The position numbers and the translations under genes were made by a program. DNA of 64,000 nt, from NCBI GenBank assembly GCA_022457065.1, contig JAJGBQ010000003.1, positions 434,001 to 498,000 on the forward strand, given 5' to 3'. The notes below the pieces were generated by a model. That model had not been told where the DNA came from, made no database searches, and was given only the letters and a program-made list of their open reading frames with translations. This document shows, in pieces, positions 44,925 through 56,932 of the stretch. The stretch comes from Curvularia sp. ZM96 (lineage: Eukaryota > Ascomycota > Dothideomycetes > Pleosporales > Pleosporaceae). The stretch's first letter is position 1. Every line of letters begins with the position of its first letter.

Positions 44925-45651
44925 TTACTCCCCTTTACCAATCCTCTCCAGCATCCTCCTCGTCCCCTCGACAATCGCCCCATGCTCGACCCCATGAATC
45001 CTCTCCTCAAGCTCCTCTAGGCTCTCTCCCTCACGCAACTCCACCTCCCTTGTCAACACGGGCTCGCCCGCATCCACCTCAGCGATAACCTCATGAATCA
45101 TGACTCCCGTTCTCTTGAGCCCTTCTTCCCTCCCTGCCTTCCACGCCCGCTCAATCGCCCCCGCGCCTGCAAACTCCCCCGGCAGCGCAGGATGCAGATT
45201 GATAATCTTGATTTTCGCCTCCGTAATCGGCCCCAGAAACGCAGGCGTTACAATGTGCATCCACCCCGCGCACACAATCATGTCGGGCCGTGGCGATTGC
45301 GAGAGAATCATCTTAGCGAGATCTGCATCGTATTCTTTGCGTGCGGCGTCAACGGAATCGGGGTGCTTCTTCTTGTACGGCACTAGGTTGTGGTACGAGG
45401 TTGGGATCGAGGCTTTGGCGGCGCGTTCCAGGCCGTACGCGGCTTTGCGGCTGTAATTGTGGCATTTGTGTTAGCCCTTCCTGTACATGTTTGTTCCTTG
45501 AATAGTAATTAGGGTCCTGCGCGTACTTTGATATAACGTGGACTATGCGTGTGTTTGGTAGCGCGCCAGATGCGCATGCATCGATGAGGGCCTGGAGGTT
45601 GGACCCATTGCCTGAGATGAGGACGGTGAGATTGAATTGTCGGTCTGCCAT
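44925..45651 (-). CDS. ADE8: Phosphoribosylglycinamide formyltransferase (GAR transformylase)
   Basis: Two exons, 45651-45527 and 45450-44925, with a 76-nt phase-2 intron; 216 aa. It transfers a formyl group from 10-formyl-tetrahydrofolate to GAR, step three of de novo purine synthesis, in the cytosol. Motifs: phosphate-binding ISGNGSNLQAL (residues 12-22), VISNRKAAYGLERA built across the splice site (Asn42-Arg43), AGWMHIVTPAF, INLHPALPGEF with catalytic Asn126 and His128, and IAEVDAGEPV with catalytic Asp168. The length equals monofunctional fungal enzymes. The reading is unambiguous; no oddities other than a short charged insertion around residues 68-82. Confidence 0.97.
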
Positions 45652-45953
45652 TGCTAATACGCGAGCAATTATAAAGTTATTTTCGTGTTGGTATTGGGTG
45701 ACGTGAGTCGTGTGTTGAATCGTCCAGTCTCCCAAAATTTAGGCGTGGGGTAGGCTGCCCCGCGCGGAGATTAGCATGCAATCGCCGGACTGAAATGGTC
45801 TACCATGTTTGGCGGCACTTTGTTGGCAAGTATGTTATCAATGGGTATACTACCTAAGCCGTCAACTACGAATATCCTGGGTTTACAATATCCGACTCTT
45901 TCCAAGATACACTCAAGATACCAGGAAAAACAACTGATCACCTAAGCCCATCC
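45652..45953. other. Short intergenic region, ADE8 / HAT1
   Basis: About 300 bp containing the upstream region of the ADE8-like gene and the 3' flank of the HAT1-like gene. No other feature is seen. Confidence 0.5.
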
Positions 45954-47576
45954 TCACGACCTCATCCTCTTGGAGCTGGCAACAGAGGCTTCTTCCATGT
46001 CCTCCCATTCGTCATCCTCATCGTCCTCAGCTACAATCGCTCGTTTCCTCTTGCTCCTCGCGCCAGCTGGCGGAGCGGCCGCGCTATCTGCTGCCAGACT
46101 CTGGCGCTTCTCTAAGCCTTCTAAGCGCTCCTCAAACTCCTCCTGCTGACTGTCGACTGCAGACTCTAGCTTTTCGACGCGCTCAGCACTGTCCTCCATC
46201 TGATCCAATGCGTCGGCATTCTGACTGTAAATACGGTGCTTCAGGGCCAGACGCCAGAAGTAGTATCGTCGATCGTGTTCATTGCTCGATTTCTCTTTGC
46301 GGGTAATTCGCGCCCGACTGCGGTGGTTTGGCGGAATAGTTGACAGCAAATGCAGCTCAACCATCCTGTAGAACTGCCTGCTCACAATTTTGGTTTCTTT
46401 GCGGAGCTCTTCAAGGTCCTTTCCGTTGCCGAGAATCTGGTCTCGCGGAATAGGTGAGTCTTTCCTCAAGGATTCTGGAGGTAGTTTTGAAGCAATCGAC
46501 AAGTTCTGGAAGGCGGGCAAAGTGCGGAGATAAGTGATATCGCTGTAATCCCTCATCGCATCAAACGCCTCACTGGGATCTTCGACGGGAATCTCGTAGA
46601 TGAACGACTTGGTCGATAGATCATGGAAAATGGTGTCATACAACCGGGTTCCCAGCGATTGGCCTTGATATGGAGGAAGGATGAGGAACTGCGAGATGCG
46701 CTCCCTTGATGGCGTTTGGAGGAGATCGAGCTTGTCGGTGAATAGAAATGTCTCTGGGTCTTGGTGTAGGCGAGGTGGCGTGTATTTGCCAGTTTCGCCG
46801 CTGCTGCTTTCAGCAGGAGACGGCAGCTGCTTCGTAGCACGCGCAATCTCGAATGTGGGGAAGATCCAAGAGCGGTAGGTTGTAGAGAAACCGGCGAGCG
46901 TGTACGGCGAGAGTGCCTTGTCCTCCAAAGGTGTGACTTCATACAGTAGGTATAGCGTCCAGCGATCAAATGTTTCCTCATCGTCCAAACCCTCTGTCGT
47001 GGCACCCTCAATGAACAGTATTACCAAGATCTTCATGTTCGTCCAGATGCGCCGCGCCTCCGCATCTGACATGGAAGCCCTCCATATCTCATACTGTTTT
47101 CCATAGAGAGTGAAGGCATTGGCGAGCTCGCCAGGTGGCTTCCAGTCGGCGGCGGTCGCGCCAGCAGCGTCATTGATGGATTCCGGAAGATAATCGCGGA
47201 ATAGCTCTGGCGATAGGTTGACCTGGTTTAGATCTGGCGAAATCTTCTTGAGGTCCAATTCTTGGTCAAATGAAATCTTCAGCCTTGGCTTCATGTCATT
47301 GGTACGGAAATCCAGCTCGATGCTGGGGTTTTTGTACCCCGCGATGGTCTCATTCTCCTCGATTAGGGTGTAGGTGTAGCTCGGGTTGAAGGAGTCTTCG
47401 AGGATGCGCTGGGGGCCGTCCTCATTGCTCGTGCGATAGAGATTGATGTGGAAGCATTCATTCGAGTTGGTGACCCCTAAATCACGTTAGCATAAGAGCC
47501 GTTGGATGCGATCTTGCCCAATATCGCGTGCAGGGTGCTGCGCGAAACACTTACAATCATCGAGATCAAGTGCCAT
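45954..47576 (-). CDS. HAT1: Type B histone acetyltransferase catalytic subunit
   Basis: Two exons: a 22-nt first exon (47576-47555) and 47476-45954, joined across a 78-nt intron in phase 1 to give MALDLDDWVTNSNECFHINL; 514 aa. The N-terminal HAT1 domain is followed by a GNAT fold with the acetyl-CoA loop FLILPPYQGQSLGTRLYD and the family signature EDPSEAFDAMRDYSD, which carries the catalytic acidic residue. A C-terminal coiled coil (AERVEKLESAVDSQQEEFEERLEGLEKRQ) and an acidic patch before a basic tail suit histone and nuclear-import contacts. Hat1 acetylates newly made histone H4 at Lys5 and Lys12 with a Hat2/RbAp partner. The tiny first exon is easily missed by annotation software. Confidence 0.95.
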
Positions 47577-48045
47577 GGTTGTGGTCGGTATATTTGCACG
47601 GGAAGAACGGTCAGAGAGCTAGCTGGATCTAGCAAAGCCCAAATAGTGTCGTGATGTCGTTACCAGTATCTTCCAGCAGGTGAGAGCAGTTCTGGTAATA
47701 CCAGATGGTTTGCGCGCAAAGTGATGGAGCACTAGCGCGCCGGGAGACGCGTCTAGCTCAGCCCTACCTACGCCATGGCCGCCGCCCCTGCACCTTGCAG
47801 ACCAGCGCCTGGATATCGCAGAGTACCGAGCCCTCAAGAAAGTTGCGGCTACGTCCTCGACAACAGCATACACCACCCACACCGATTTACCCCCACACTG
47901 CCACAGCCGATTTTCTGAGGGCATGGACAGCGGCGATTGAAGCGCTGACACTCCTAGTTTTTTTTCTCGTTTTTGCATAGCAGGCGGCGCATCGTGCACT
48001 TCGTCCCTCCGCTATTAGGGAGACTACACTGTATACAACACCAAC
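47577..48045. promoter_or_regulatory. Divergent promoter region, HAT1 / ZIP transporter
   Basis: About 470 bp between divergent start codons. Frames of 90-126 codons inside it overlap each other and show no domain. No TATA box is obvious. Confidence 0.45.
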
Positions 48046-49518
48046 ATGTGGGACGGACTCTTTATGCTGCTCGCGCTGAGCACAGTCATGGGCATCGCGT
48101 GCGTATCGCCAGAGAACATGTTACAACGTTGAGATGCTGACTGCACCAGGTCGTTCCTCGCCGGCATCCTCCCCCTCTCCTTTAACCTCTCCACACGCCA
48201 ACTGCGCATCTTGACCCTTCTTGGCACCGGCGTGCTGGTGGGAACATCGTTGATCGTCATAATACCAGAGGGCATTGAGACAATGTACAGCGCAGGGACC
48301 AAGGCACATACGCATGCGCGTAGTGTGCGGAGTCTTGCTCAACCGGCTATGCTGTCGGCGAGGAGCCTACAAGGAGATCTACCACACCTGGCCGAATTTC
48401 CGACATGGAAGCGAGCGGATCAAGCGGAGGCACACAGTCTGGACAGAGTTACAGCTAGGACAGCCATTGGCGTAGATATGGCCAGCGACAAAGTTACCTT
48501 TGGGCTGCAGAACAAGATCAAGCACGCAAAGCAGGTGGAGAAGCCAGCTGAAGACCCACATCCTCAAAAGGGAGGAGACGATGATTCCACAGAAGGCCAC
48601 AAAGAAGGACATACCCGTGTCCATGCGCCCGAGGATGAGGAGAAGAACCATGGTCATGTCGAGGCTGGCCACGACGATGGACCAAGCCCACATGCGTACA
48701 TCGGAGTCGCCCTGATCCTTGGCTACATACTCATGTTTCTGGTCGAACATCTCCCAGAAGCCCTCGCCTCTGGACAGCCGGAATACCAGCCCATGCACAT
48801 TTCCTTGTCCAACTTGGCACGCGGACCACACAATTCTTCATCGCTGAGCGTGAATGGAATGGGCATGCAGAGCGCGGCTGTTACACCTCTAGCAACGCCT
48901 GGGCTTCCTCCCCCGCCCACTAAGAAGACACCAGCAGCCACCATTGGACTTGTAGTCCATGCCTGTGCCGACGGAATCGCTTTGGGTGCTTCTTCTACTG
49001 CGGAGTCCACATCTCTGTCTCTAGTTATCTTCTTCGCCATTATGCTTCACAAGGCGCCCGCTGCGTTTGGCCTTACCTCTGTTCTTCTCAAGCAAGGGCT
49101 GTCCAAGCGCAAGGCGCGTACTCATCTCGCCTTCTTCAGCTTGGCAGCCCCAGTCGGTGCCCTGGCTACCTGGGCCATTGTACACATGTTTGGACGCAAC
49201 CACTTGGGCAGCGACGAGGGACTGACCTGGGCAACGGGCTGGGTGCTGTGCTTTTCTGGAGGAACTTTCTTGTAGGTCGCCCATATTTTGAGTTTCAACG
49301 TTTATCACTGACAACTATGTGCTAGATACGTCGCCATGCACTCCATGGCTGATGCAACAGCCTCCCAGCACGCCCATGAGGACACGACTGCAAATGGCTA
49401 TATGGAGGCCTACTCATCCAGCAACCGCTTATCCAAGACTGACATCTCCATTGTCATGATTGGCATGCTGCTCCCCCTCATCACGCAAATAGGCCATGCT
49501 CACTCGCACGGCCACTGA
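48046..49518 (+). CDS. ZIP-family zinc transporter, ZIP9/ATX2-like
   Basis: Three exons: 48046-48098, 48150-49271, 49326-49518; 455 aa; introns of 51 and 54 nt in phase 2. The first exon starts a membrane span that continues across the junction (MGIASFLAGILPLSF). Diagnostic ZIP motifs are VVHACADGIALGASS (metal-binding His and Asp in span IV) and FAIMLHKAPAAFGL (span V), with further spans to GGTFLYVAMHSM and a last span ending in HAHSHGH. Between the early and middle spans lies a long cytosolic or lumenal loop rich in His, Asp and Glu. This arrangement matches SLC39A9/ATX2, a Golgi zinc/manganese carrier, rather than plasma-membrane ZRT1/2. Confidence 0.92.
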
Positions 49519-50270
49519 GCATACCATTGCTCGTTCCTAAATTGCATTACGCTGGCGTTTCGCATTCCGTTTCCCTCACGTGTTACCGCCTAAACGCGGG
49601 TGTTGGATAAGCGCACTTGGGTTCATCATGATACCACATCTTACAGGTCTACTTGACTGTATTGCGTCTTTCGTTTCGCATACTTCATCTGCTTTCTTAG
49701 AACAAAATGAAAATTAGCAATATGTACATTGCCTAAACCAACTCTTGTGTGTGTGCTTTTCCCCCTTGTAGATAACGTTCGTTGTAAAGGTCTAGTTGTG
49801 CTTGGCCAAGGAAATAGACAGGTGGCAATTAATGGAGATCAAATCGACGCTAAAACACCAAAGACAACTTCACAAGAGAACCCAAACAAGACCGCAGAAG
49901 CACTCATTCGTGAGCCGTCAAGACCCAACAGGGCCAACAGGTAAATATGCGTATATTCATTTCCTTGTTCATTGAATCCATATCTCATGACTCGGACTAG
50001 CTAACACAAAGTTTTTCCGTAACCGTAATGAACCCGATAGAGTCCACCATAGACACCGTGCCGTGATGAACTCCGAATTCCCACTTTTTTGCGGACATAA
50101 CCCGATAACTCGAACGAACTAACATGCTGGAGGTGCTAGCCTATATGTATCTATCAAGATAAATGGCAGATGTCCATAGGCCACAACGCTTCGTAACACA
50201 GATCCACAGCGCTTTGCAGCGCCAGACACGGCTCCCCGCGAGGCGCACGTGTCTAAGCAGCTGCAGCTAC
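49519..50270. other. Convergent intergenic region, no supported gene
   Basis: 3' flanks of the ZIP gene (plus) and the RRM gene (minus). No coding or RNA feature is recognised. Confidence 0.6.
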
Positions 50271-51576
50271 CTAAGCTGCGGTGGTAGCAGGAGGGTTCTC
50301 GACGACCTTCTCGGGGTTCTCGTTGGTGGCAGCAGCCTCGGTGAGGGGAGCCTCGCCATCAGCGGGCGCATCGGGCGCGTCGTCCTCCTTGCCGGGTGAG
50401 TCGATCGCGACCTTAACGGCGATCTCACGGCCTTCGATTTCCTTGCCGTTCATCTCGGCGCAAGCCTTCTGCTGGAGCTCCTCGGAGCCGAGAGTGACGA
50501 AACCGAAACCACGGCCCTTGCGGGGTTCGCCGCGGGCCTGGAGCTTCTTGACCATGAAGCGGGGAATGGGGCGGAGGGCGATCTTGGCCTGGGTGGGCGA
50601 GTAGTCCTTGAAGATCTCGAGAAGCTGTAGTGGCGTCAGCATAGTGCCGATTCTAAGAGACAAAGAAAAGACCTACCCTATCCTCCTTCAGGTCATAAGG
50701 CAGGTTGGCAACCATGACCTTGGTCTTGGAAGGAACGCCATCCTCAGGGGGGCCACGCTGCTTGCGCTCGCGGGGAGCAGCGGCCTTGTCGGCGCCCTTC
50801 TTTGCTGTAAGCGCTTCGTTCGTAGTCTCGGTCAGGGGAGCAACTTGGCCAGGTACATTTGTAGGGGTGGAGTCGGCAGGAGCCTCGTTGGAGAGCTCAA
50901 CCTGCTCGGCGCCCTCGGCGTCAGTCTTCTTGAGGGACATGATTAGCTTGTGTCAACGAGAGGGCAGTTTTTCCAGGTCTAAACTTACAGCACGTCCTCC
51001 GCGTCCAGCGCGGCCGCCACGGCCACGTCCGCGACCACGGCCGCGGGTGGAGGTACGGCGACGAGCCTCGCCAGTGGCTCCCTCAGCTCCGCTACCAGCT
51101 CCCTCGGCGTGGGCCTCGGGGGTGCGGGCAAGCTGAATGGAGACCTTGCGGTCGAGGATGGCCTTGCCGTTGAGCTCGGCAATGGCACGCTCAGCCTCGG
51201 ATGGGGTCGAGAGAGCAACGAAGGCGTAGCCGACGGGGCGCGAGGTGCGCGGGTTGGTGGGGATGGTCGTGGACTCGCTGTGCAACGTGTTAGCAGTCGC
51301 TCATGGCGTCATGGGGAGAAGGCCAGGGCCCACATACACCAGGTAGTCCTTGAAGAAGTCCTTCAACTCCCCCTCGGTGGTCGCATACGCGAGGTTTCCA
51401 ATGTAAAGTCGCCTTCCCTCGGCGGCGCTTGCACGCACAGCCTCGTCCTCGGCTGCGGTGGGCTGCTGGGCGCCGGTGCTCTCCGTGGCGGTGGTGGTGG
51501 GTGCGGGAGCGGAGTTGTCGGTGGTGAGGGAGGTGTTGGCCATCTGGGCGGTGACGCTGTCGACAGGTGCGGACAT
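50271..51576 (-). CDS. RNA-binding protein with two RRMs and an RGG-type linker
   Basis: Four exons: 51576-51338, 51277-50989, 50928-50677, 50624-50271; 377 aa; introns of 60, 60 and 52 nt whose phases agree. RRM1 begins RRLYIGNLAYATTEGELKDFF (RNP2 YIGNLA) and, after the first intron, has GYAFVALST as RNP1. A run of Arg-Gly repeats follows (about residues 155-175), the kind methylated by arginine methyltransferases. RRM2 starts TKVMVANLPYDLKEDR and has GRGFGFVTL as RNP1. The tail is acidic and Ala/Pro-rich. The protein should bind RNA in nucleus or cytoplasm; the exact partner is unclear. The gene uses Ala/Pro-coding GC-rich codons throughout, consistent with high expression. Confidence 0.9.
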
Positions 51577-52932
51577 TTTTGCTGAAGTTTTATGGGTTGA
51601 GGGACACGAGTGGAGAATCGAACGTGTAGGGTGACTGAGGAAACTTGGAGTCCTGGTAGACCGGTAAAGGTAACCTTGAACAGCAGTGGATGATTGAAGT
51701 TGATGGGATTGTCGAACCGCCTGTTGGTGGAACTGTGTATTGACGAGGGGGGTGTGGAGTGGGTAGCTACGAGCCCGGGGAAGGTTGAGAGAGGATTGGG
51801 TTGATGGAGTGCTTGGGTGGTCTCTGTTGTTTGACTTGATGGGGAGGGAAGGGATGGGCTGGGCAGATTATTTTGAAGAGGGCAGCCATGGGGGGCTTGT
51901 CCCGAACCGGCAACGGAAGCGGTCCCTGCTCGCAGCCAAGGGCCCACTCACCGAAGGAAGCAGCAGCCCTGTGCGCGCGCAACGAGGGGAGGGGCGGCCC
52001 AGGCAGCCCAGGCAGGAGCGACCGCCTGCCTGCTAGCTGCAGGGGCGCCGCGGCAGCGACAACCCACTCGCCAGCAGCGACGGCCGGCGACGAGAGACCA
52101 GCGACGCTCTTTGAGTGTGCACGGCGAAGTGCTTAGATAACCACGGCGCCGCCACGCCTCTGCCCTTCTGCGCCACAGCGGCCTCGTCTGCCACAGCGTC
52201 ACGTCACCATCGCCCCACCGCCGCTAGAAGCCGATAGCAGCAAAAAGACCCGGCTGCCGTTGACGTGGCCGCTAGTGCACCGCTTCTTCATGCGCTGGAT
52301 CCGGGGGTTGGGCCGTCGCCAGGTGGACAGACATACCGCGACGCAGCATCGCCTTATACTCTACGTCCGCTATTGCCTGCCTTGCTCACTTTTTCTTTTC
52401 TTTTTGGTTATCACTACGGATACTGGCTCGTCTGCCGCAATTGACCCGTCAAAAGTATCTTAACAAGAACGGCAGGCCCCCTACCTATTAGCAATTGGAA
52501 AAAGGGCTTTGTCCAAGTAAGGATTTGAACGCCTCTGACTCTACGTCTCAAATCTAGAAGGTTGGTACGGGTCCTAAGTTATAGAACAACCACAAACCTT
52601 TTCATGGGCTTCTGCCTCTATTGGGCATCCAACAACGGGTGGAAACATCTGTAGTTGTTGAACCATGTGTGATAAGAACGTGAAGCCCATGGCAGTAGCA
52701 GAGCAGCGCCTGCTGCCTATAAATACTCTGCTCCTGTGAGCATTAAGAATATACCTACATGCTTTTCCATCAAGATCACTCCGTCATAGTGGAGTTCCAA
52801 GCCTGCAGATTTGGAGCGGCTTGGTGAGGTTTAGCCTGTGCGGAGTCCCGGTATTTTTGTCAACCTAGTAGCCGTCTAATTTCACCTTCTCGACGCATCT
52901 CCTTGGAGCTAGACTCACCGCAACCCAATGCC
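51577..52932. other. Divergent intergenic region, RRM gene / TAH18
   Basis: About 1.35 kb. GC-rich close to the RRM gene, T-rich near 52380. TATAAATA at 52718-52725 may serve TAH18. A B-box-like sequence on the minus strand near 52530 does not fold into a tRNA. No gene is supported. Confidence 0.5.
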
Positions 52933-55026
52933 ATGTCTGCCCTGCAGCAGCCCCGCCGTGCTCTCGTCGTCTATGGCTCCGAAACGGGCAACGCCCAAGA
53001 TGTGGCTGAGGAAATGGGCAGGATCGCCGAGCGACTGCGCTTCGACACCAAAGTCGCTGAACTGAACGCCGTTAAGCTTGTAAGTTAGTGGGCACGACAG
53101 TGCGTGCATGTATAAACCGCCATTGACCGGGGCAGAACCAACTGCTTCAACATGATGTTGTCCTCATCGCAATCTCCACCACGGGCCAGGGCGACCTGCC
53201 ACCAAATAGTCAGAACTTCTGGAAAGCCATTAGGAGTGCTCGATTGCCCCAAGGGTGTCTGCAGCCGATGAGGTTTGCATCGTTTGGGCTGGGAGACTCC
53301 TCGTATCCAAAGTACAACTGGGCCCATCGTAAACTCTACAACCGCCTCACCCAGCTGGGAGCCCAGGCGATATGTGATCGTGGTGAATCTGACGAGCAGC
53401 ACCCAGAAGGGTAGGTCAATGCTCCTAATCGCGCGCCATGCTATGCAATGTTTTTGTCACTATAGTCACGAGCAGTATGTCTGACTTGGCTGTCTAGTAT
53501 TGATGGCTCATTCCTTCCCTGGTCTACCAAGCTTCGTCAACACCTCTTGGAAACATATCCCCTGCCTGACGGTGTCGAGCCTATACCAGATGATGTATTG
53601 CTTGACCCAAAATGGCTTCTTGAAGTTGCTGATAAGGCATCGACAACTCCAAACAATCAGGAGGCAAACGACCAGTCATCTGATGTTCCTCCACCAGATC
53701 TCCTCGACGTACCTGGTGGCCTGACTGCAAAGATTACGAGCAATGAACGCGTTACTCCCTCGGCCCATTGGCAGGATGTCCGACATATCCAGTTTGAAAC
53801 ATCAGGAGTCCATCCCTACGCGCCCGGTGACGTCCTCACAATATACCCCAAAAACTTCCCTTCGGACGTTTCGCAATTCTTAGAGTGCATGGATTGGACA
53901 TCGATGGCTGACGTCCCTCTACGCTTCACCCCTTCTTCACCGTCTACATCATCGACCGAAAATCTTCCCATTCGAACATTGGATGCCGAGACCAAGATAA
54001 CACTACGCCAACTCCTCACCAACCACCTGGACATCATCTCCATTCCTCGCCGCTCCTTCTTCGCTCAACTTGCCCACTACACTACCGACCAATTCCACAA
54101 GGAGCGCCTCCTCGAATTCACTGATCCCCAATTCATTGATGAGCTCTATGACTACACAACACGTCCACGCCGCAGCATCCTAGAGGTTCTGCAAGAGTTT
54201 GAGTCTGTCAAGATACCATGGCAGCGCGTTTGTAGCATCATCCCCACAATGCGGGGGAGACAGTTTAGCATTGCGAGCGCGATGAATCCAACAGCAGAAA
54301 TAGAGAAAAGGACCAAGATTGAGCTTCTGATTGCCATTGTCAAATATAAGACGGTTATCAAAAGGATCAGACAGGGAGTGGCCACGAGGTATATTGCTTC
54401 GTTAACGCCGGGCCAAGAAATCACGGTCACGCTTTCAAAGGGAGGGCTTGGCGTAAGAAAAGACGAAATAGAGAAACCTATCGTCATGGTCGGTCCTGGG
54501 ACGGGTGTAGCACCAATGCGGTCGCTGATTCACCAACGAATGCTGTGGCGGGAAGAACTGGAGCAAACCCAGAATGGGCACATGCAAGAAAAAAGTCAAG
54601 TAAAAGATTTATTATTCTTTGGCTGCAGAAACGCAGAATCGGACTACTTCTTCAAGGATGAATGGGCCCAGCTACAGTCCAGCGGCGTTCCACTGGAAGT
54701 TTTCGCGGCTTTCTCTCGAGACCAGGTAAGTTGTATTCTTACTCATCATACGCTATTCCCTCCCAGTCTGGCTACTAACGCATTCCCAGCGGCAAAAGGT
54801 GTATGTCCAAGATCTCCTTCGACAGCAATCTGCTCTCATCTTCTCCCACCTTTACCACAAGTCCGGTATCATGTACGTTTGTGGCTCTTCAGGGAAGATG
54901 CCTCAGGCAGTACGCGAAGCACTCATCGAAGCCTTCCAAAAGCATGGAGAGATGGATAGAGAAGCAGCAGAAGCGTATCTAGTAAGCATGGAGAAAGCTG
55001 GACGGTATAGACAAGAGACCTGGTAG
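52933..55026 (+). CDS. TAH18: NADPH-dependent diflavin oxidoreductase, cytosolic Fe-S assembly
   Basis: Four exons: 52933-53079, 53136-53410, 53498-54725, 54790-55026; 628 aa; introns of 56, 87 and 64 nt. Tah18 passes electrons from NADPH through FAD and FMN to Dre2 at the start of cytosolic iron-sulphur assembly. Flavodoxin domain: YGSETGNAQDVAEE, ISTTGQGDLPPNSQNFW, FGLGDSSYPKYNWAHRKL. FAD domain: RGRQFSIASA. NADPH domain: VMVGPGTGVAPMRS, FFGCRNAESDYFF, MYVCGSSGKMP; the chain ends in Trp628, the usual aromatic cap over the flavin. No membrane anchor is present, which separates it from P450 reductase. An out-of-frame ATG five bases upstream opens a frame of about 45 codons overlapping the start; its context is weaker than that of the chosen ATG. 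Confidence 0.96.
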
Positions 55027-55217
55027 TTCGAGCAAAGTGATTAATCGCAAAAGCAATCATATTTGCCACAAAGAGAAAACAAAAATGATTTTGTACAAAG
55101 AAGCAAACCTTTCTAGACAAGTAATGCAAAATCAAGTTGGTGGTAGTGGTAGGGGGAGGGGGAATCTTTCTTACCAATTTTACGCCACGGGTTGCATGCT
55201 TTCAATAGATACCGACT

Positions 55218-56648
55218 TCAGTTGTGCCAGAATTCAGCATCAGTATCTTCCACGAAGATCCATCCAGGCTCGACAAACTCGGATATTCGCAGCGGATCCG
55301 GCACTGGAATATCAGCCGGAATCGATGCAAAATGGACATTCTGCTTAGCAAAGCATTGATACAGCATTGCAAAATCCGGAGGGAAACAGCACAGCCTGGG
55401 CGGCCAATCGACAACGGCGACTCTCTTGAGCAAAGGAAGTACTTTAGGTGCGATTTCAGCGAGGCAGCGTAGCATCTCTGTGGGACCTTCCCATCCTTTT
55501 GAGCCCCAGTGCTCCTTCCAGTCCATTTCGAACGTCAGCTCCTCGAGCGTCGGTGGCAGGTAGCATACAAACTGAGTGACAAAGTCGTACGTGGGCTGAT
55601 CAGGGTCTTCTTCGTGCGTTATCAGTCCCATGTCCAGCGAGCGCAGGTTCGACATCGTCGATGACAGCCGAGCTACCTCCAGTATGTGCTTTTGGTACAG
55701 CATTTGATGGTCGCCACGGACCGACAGCCTCTCAAGCGATGCGCGGTTGCGTGCCAACACAAAGGAAAGGCTCTGGAACTTGGAAAGGAGGCTGGGCGAG
55801 CGCATTCTCCGGAGGTCGTTGTGGACATCGTTTTCATAAACGAAGCTCTTGAGTTGTTTGCACGCCACAGTGAAGTAGGCCAGCGTCATTGGCTCCACGC
55901 AAGCCCGCTTGAGGGTGATGTTCTCGACAAAAGAGACACCCGGCTCGAATAGTGTCTGCAGTGGTATGTCCTTTTTCCACTGGAGATAGTCGCGAAGCAT
56001 GCGCTCCACCTGGACAAGGTCGATGACTGTCACATCGCGGAGCGAGGGGACAAGGAACAAGTGTGCAATTTGCTCCATGCAGAGCGGTCCGTGTATGTGA
56101 ACGCAGCGTAGATGCTGTAGTGCTTCTGCTTCCCCTACCACCTTGCGAAACCAGTAGATGTTATCTTGCCATTCGGACGTATCCTCGATGATGAGCGTGT
56201 GAATAGCTGGTGTGACCGTTATGAAGAAAGCCATAAACTCGTGATCACGCCAAGTGCTGAGCATCCGGGGTCGATACATTGGCGACGCTACTCCTGCTGG
56301 TTCAAGAGACCTTATCAGCTTGCAGAGGTTTTTTCGTTTCTCACCACCGTCATCGTCGGCTGTTTTTAGATTCCATGTTATCTTCTTAACGCGAGCCGCC
56401 AGCTTCGGGTCATGAAGAAGTGTTTTTAGGAGTGGCCAGGGACATGATACCAAGATATGGTTGTACAGGTGGTCGAGTGAGAGCCGGTACATGCGCCGAC
56501 TGGTCAGGCTGAGGTTCCGTATATCTCGAGCATTCTCGATCGGTATGCACTCGATGATATTCATCACGAGCTCGTTCGGAAGAGCGCCGAAGCCAGGGCT
56601 TGACGCGAGTTCGGTTGCCATTTTGGGGGGATCTGCAGTTGGGTACAT
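55218..56648 (-). CDS. F-box protein
   Basis: Single exon, 476 aa (467 if the second ATG at 56621 is used). An F-box lies near the N-terminus: ALPNELVMNIIECIPIENARDIRNLSLTSRRMYRLSLDHLYNHI. The remainder is a long helical/leucine-rich region with repeated pieces such as LRSLDMGLITHEED and LPPTLEELTFEMDW, which read as degenerate leucine-rich repeats. F-box proteins bind Skp1 and recruit substrates to SCF ubiquitin ligases; the substrate is unknown. A second F-box gene with the same size, orientation and C-terminal style (DVEPGW/EFVEPGW) follows upstream, so the two look like diverged tandem duplicates. Confidence 0.85.
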   Translation of the reverse strand: MYPTADPPKMATELASSPGFGALPNELVMNIIECIPIENARDIRNLSLTSRRMYRLSLDHLYNHILVSCPWPLLKTLLHDPKLAARVKKITWNLKTADDDGGEKRKNLCKLIRSLEPAGVASPMYRPRMLSTWRDHEFMAFFITVTPAIHTLIIEDTSEWQDNIYWFRKVVGEAEALQHLRCVHIHGPLCMEQIAHLFLVPSLRDVTVIDLVQVERMLRDYLQWKKDIPLQTLFEPGVSFVENITLKRACVEPMTLAYFTVACKQLKSFVYENDVHNDLRRMRSPSLLSKFQSLSFVLARNRASLERLSVRGDHQMLYQKHILEVARLSSTMSNLRSLDMGLITHEEDPDQPTYDFVTQFVCYLPPTLEELTFEMDWKEHWGSKGWEGPTEMLRCLAEIAPKVLPLLKRVAVVDWPPRLCCFPPDFAMLYQCFAKQNVHFASIPADIPVPDPLRISEFVEPGWIFVEDTDAEFWHN

Positions 56649-56932
56649 TCGCTCTTAGCTGTTGGAGTGCCTAAATCACCCGCGTTAGCGTCCAAAAAAG
56701 GAAAGGCCTCGTGCAGATAACTTTTCGGTCTAGGGGCGTTTGTATACCACAAAATGATAGCAGCAAACAGACTACCCCGCAGTATGGCGACGCTAATGAC
56801 TTGGCAAGTGTTTGATTGATTCTAGTCTGCGTCTGATAAACGTCATCTCAAGGTTTCCTGCTGTTGTAAAGACTTCAATCCCTTTGTAGTCGCTTGTGTA
56901 ACTGTACCATCAACTAAGATCAACCAGCGACA

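Noticed and set aside
52520..52560. tRNA-like sequence (minus-strand GTTCAAATCC, resembling a B box/T loop)
   Set aside because: The T stem does not pair, and no matching acceptor stem or A box was found upstream, so no tRNA is supported.
26563..55026. Iron-sulphur gene cluster (BolA3 and TAH18)
   Set aside because: The two genes are 26 kb apart with unrelated genes between them and act in different compartments, so clustering is coincidental.
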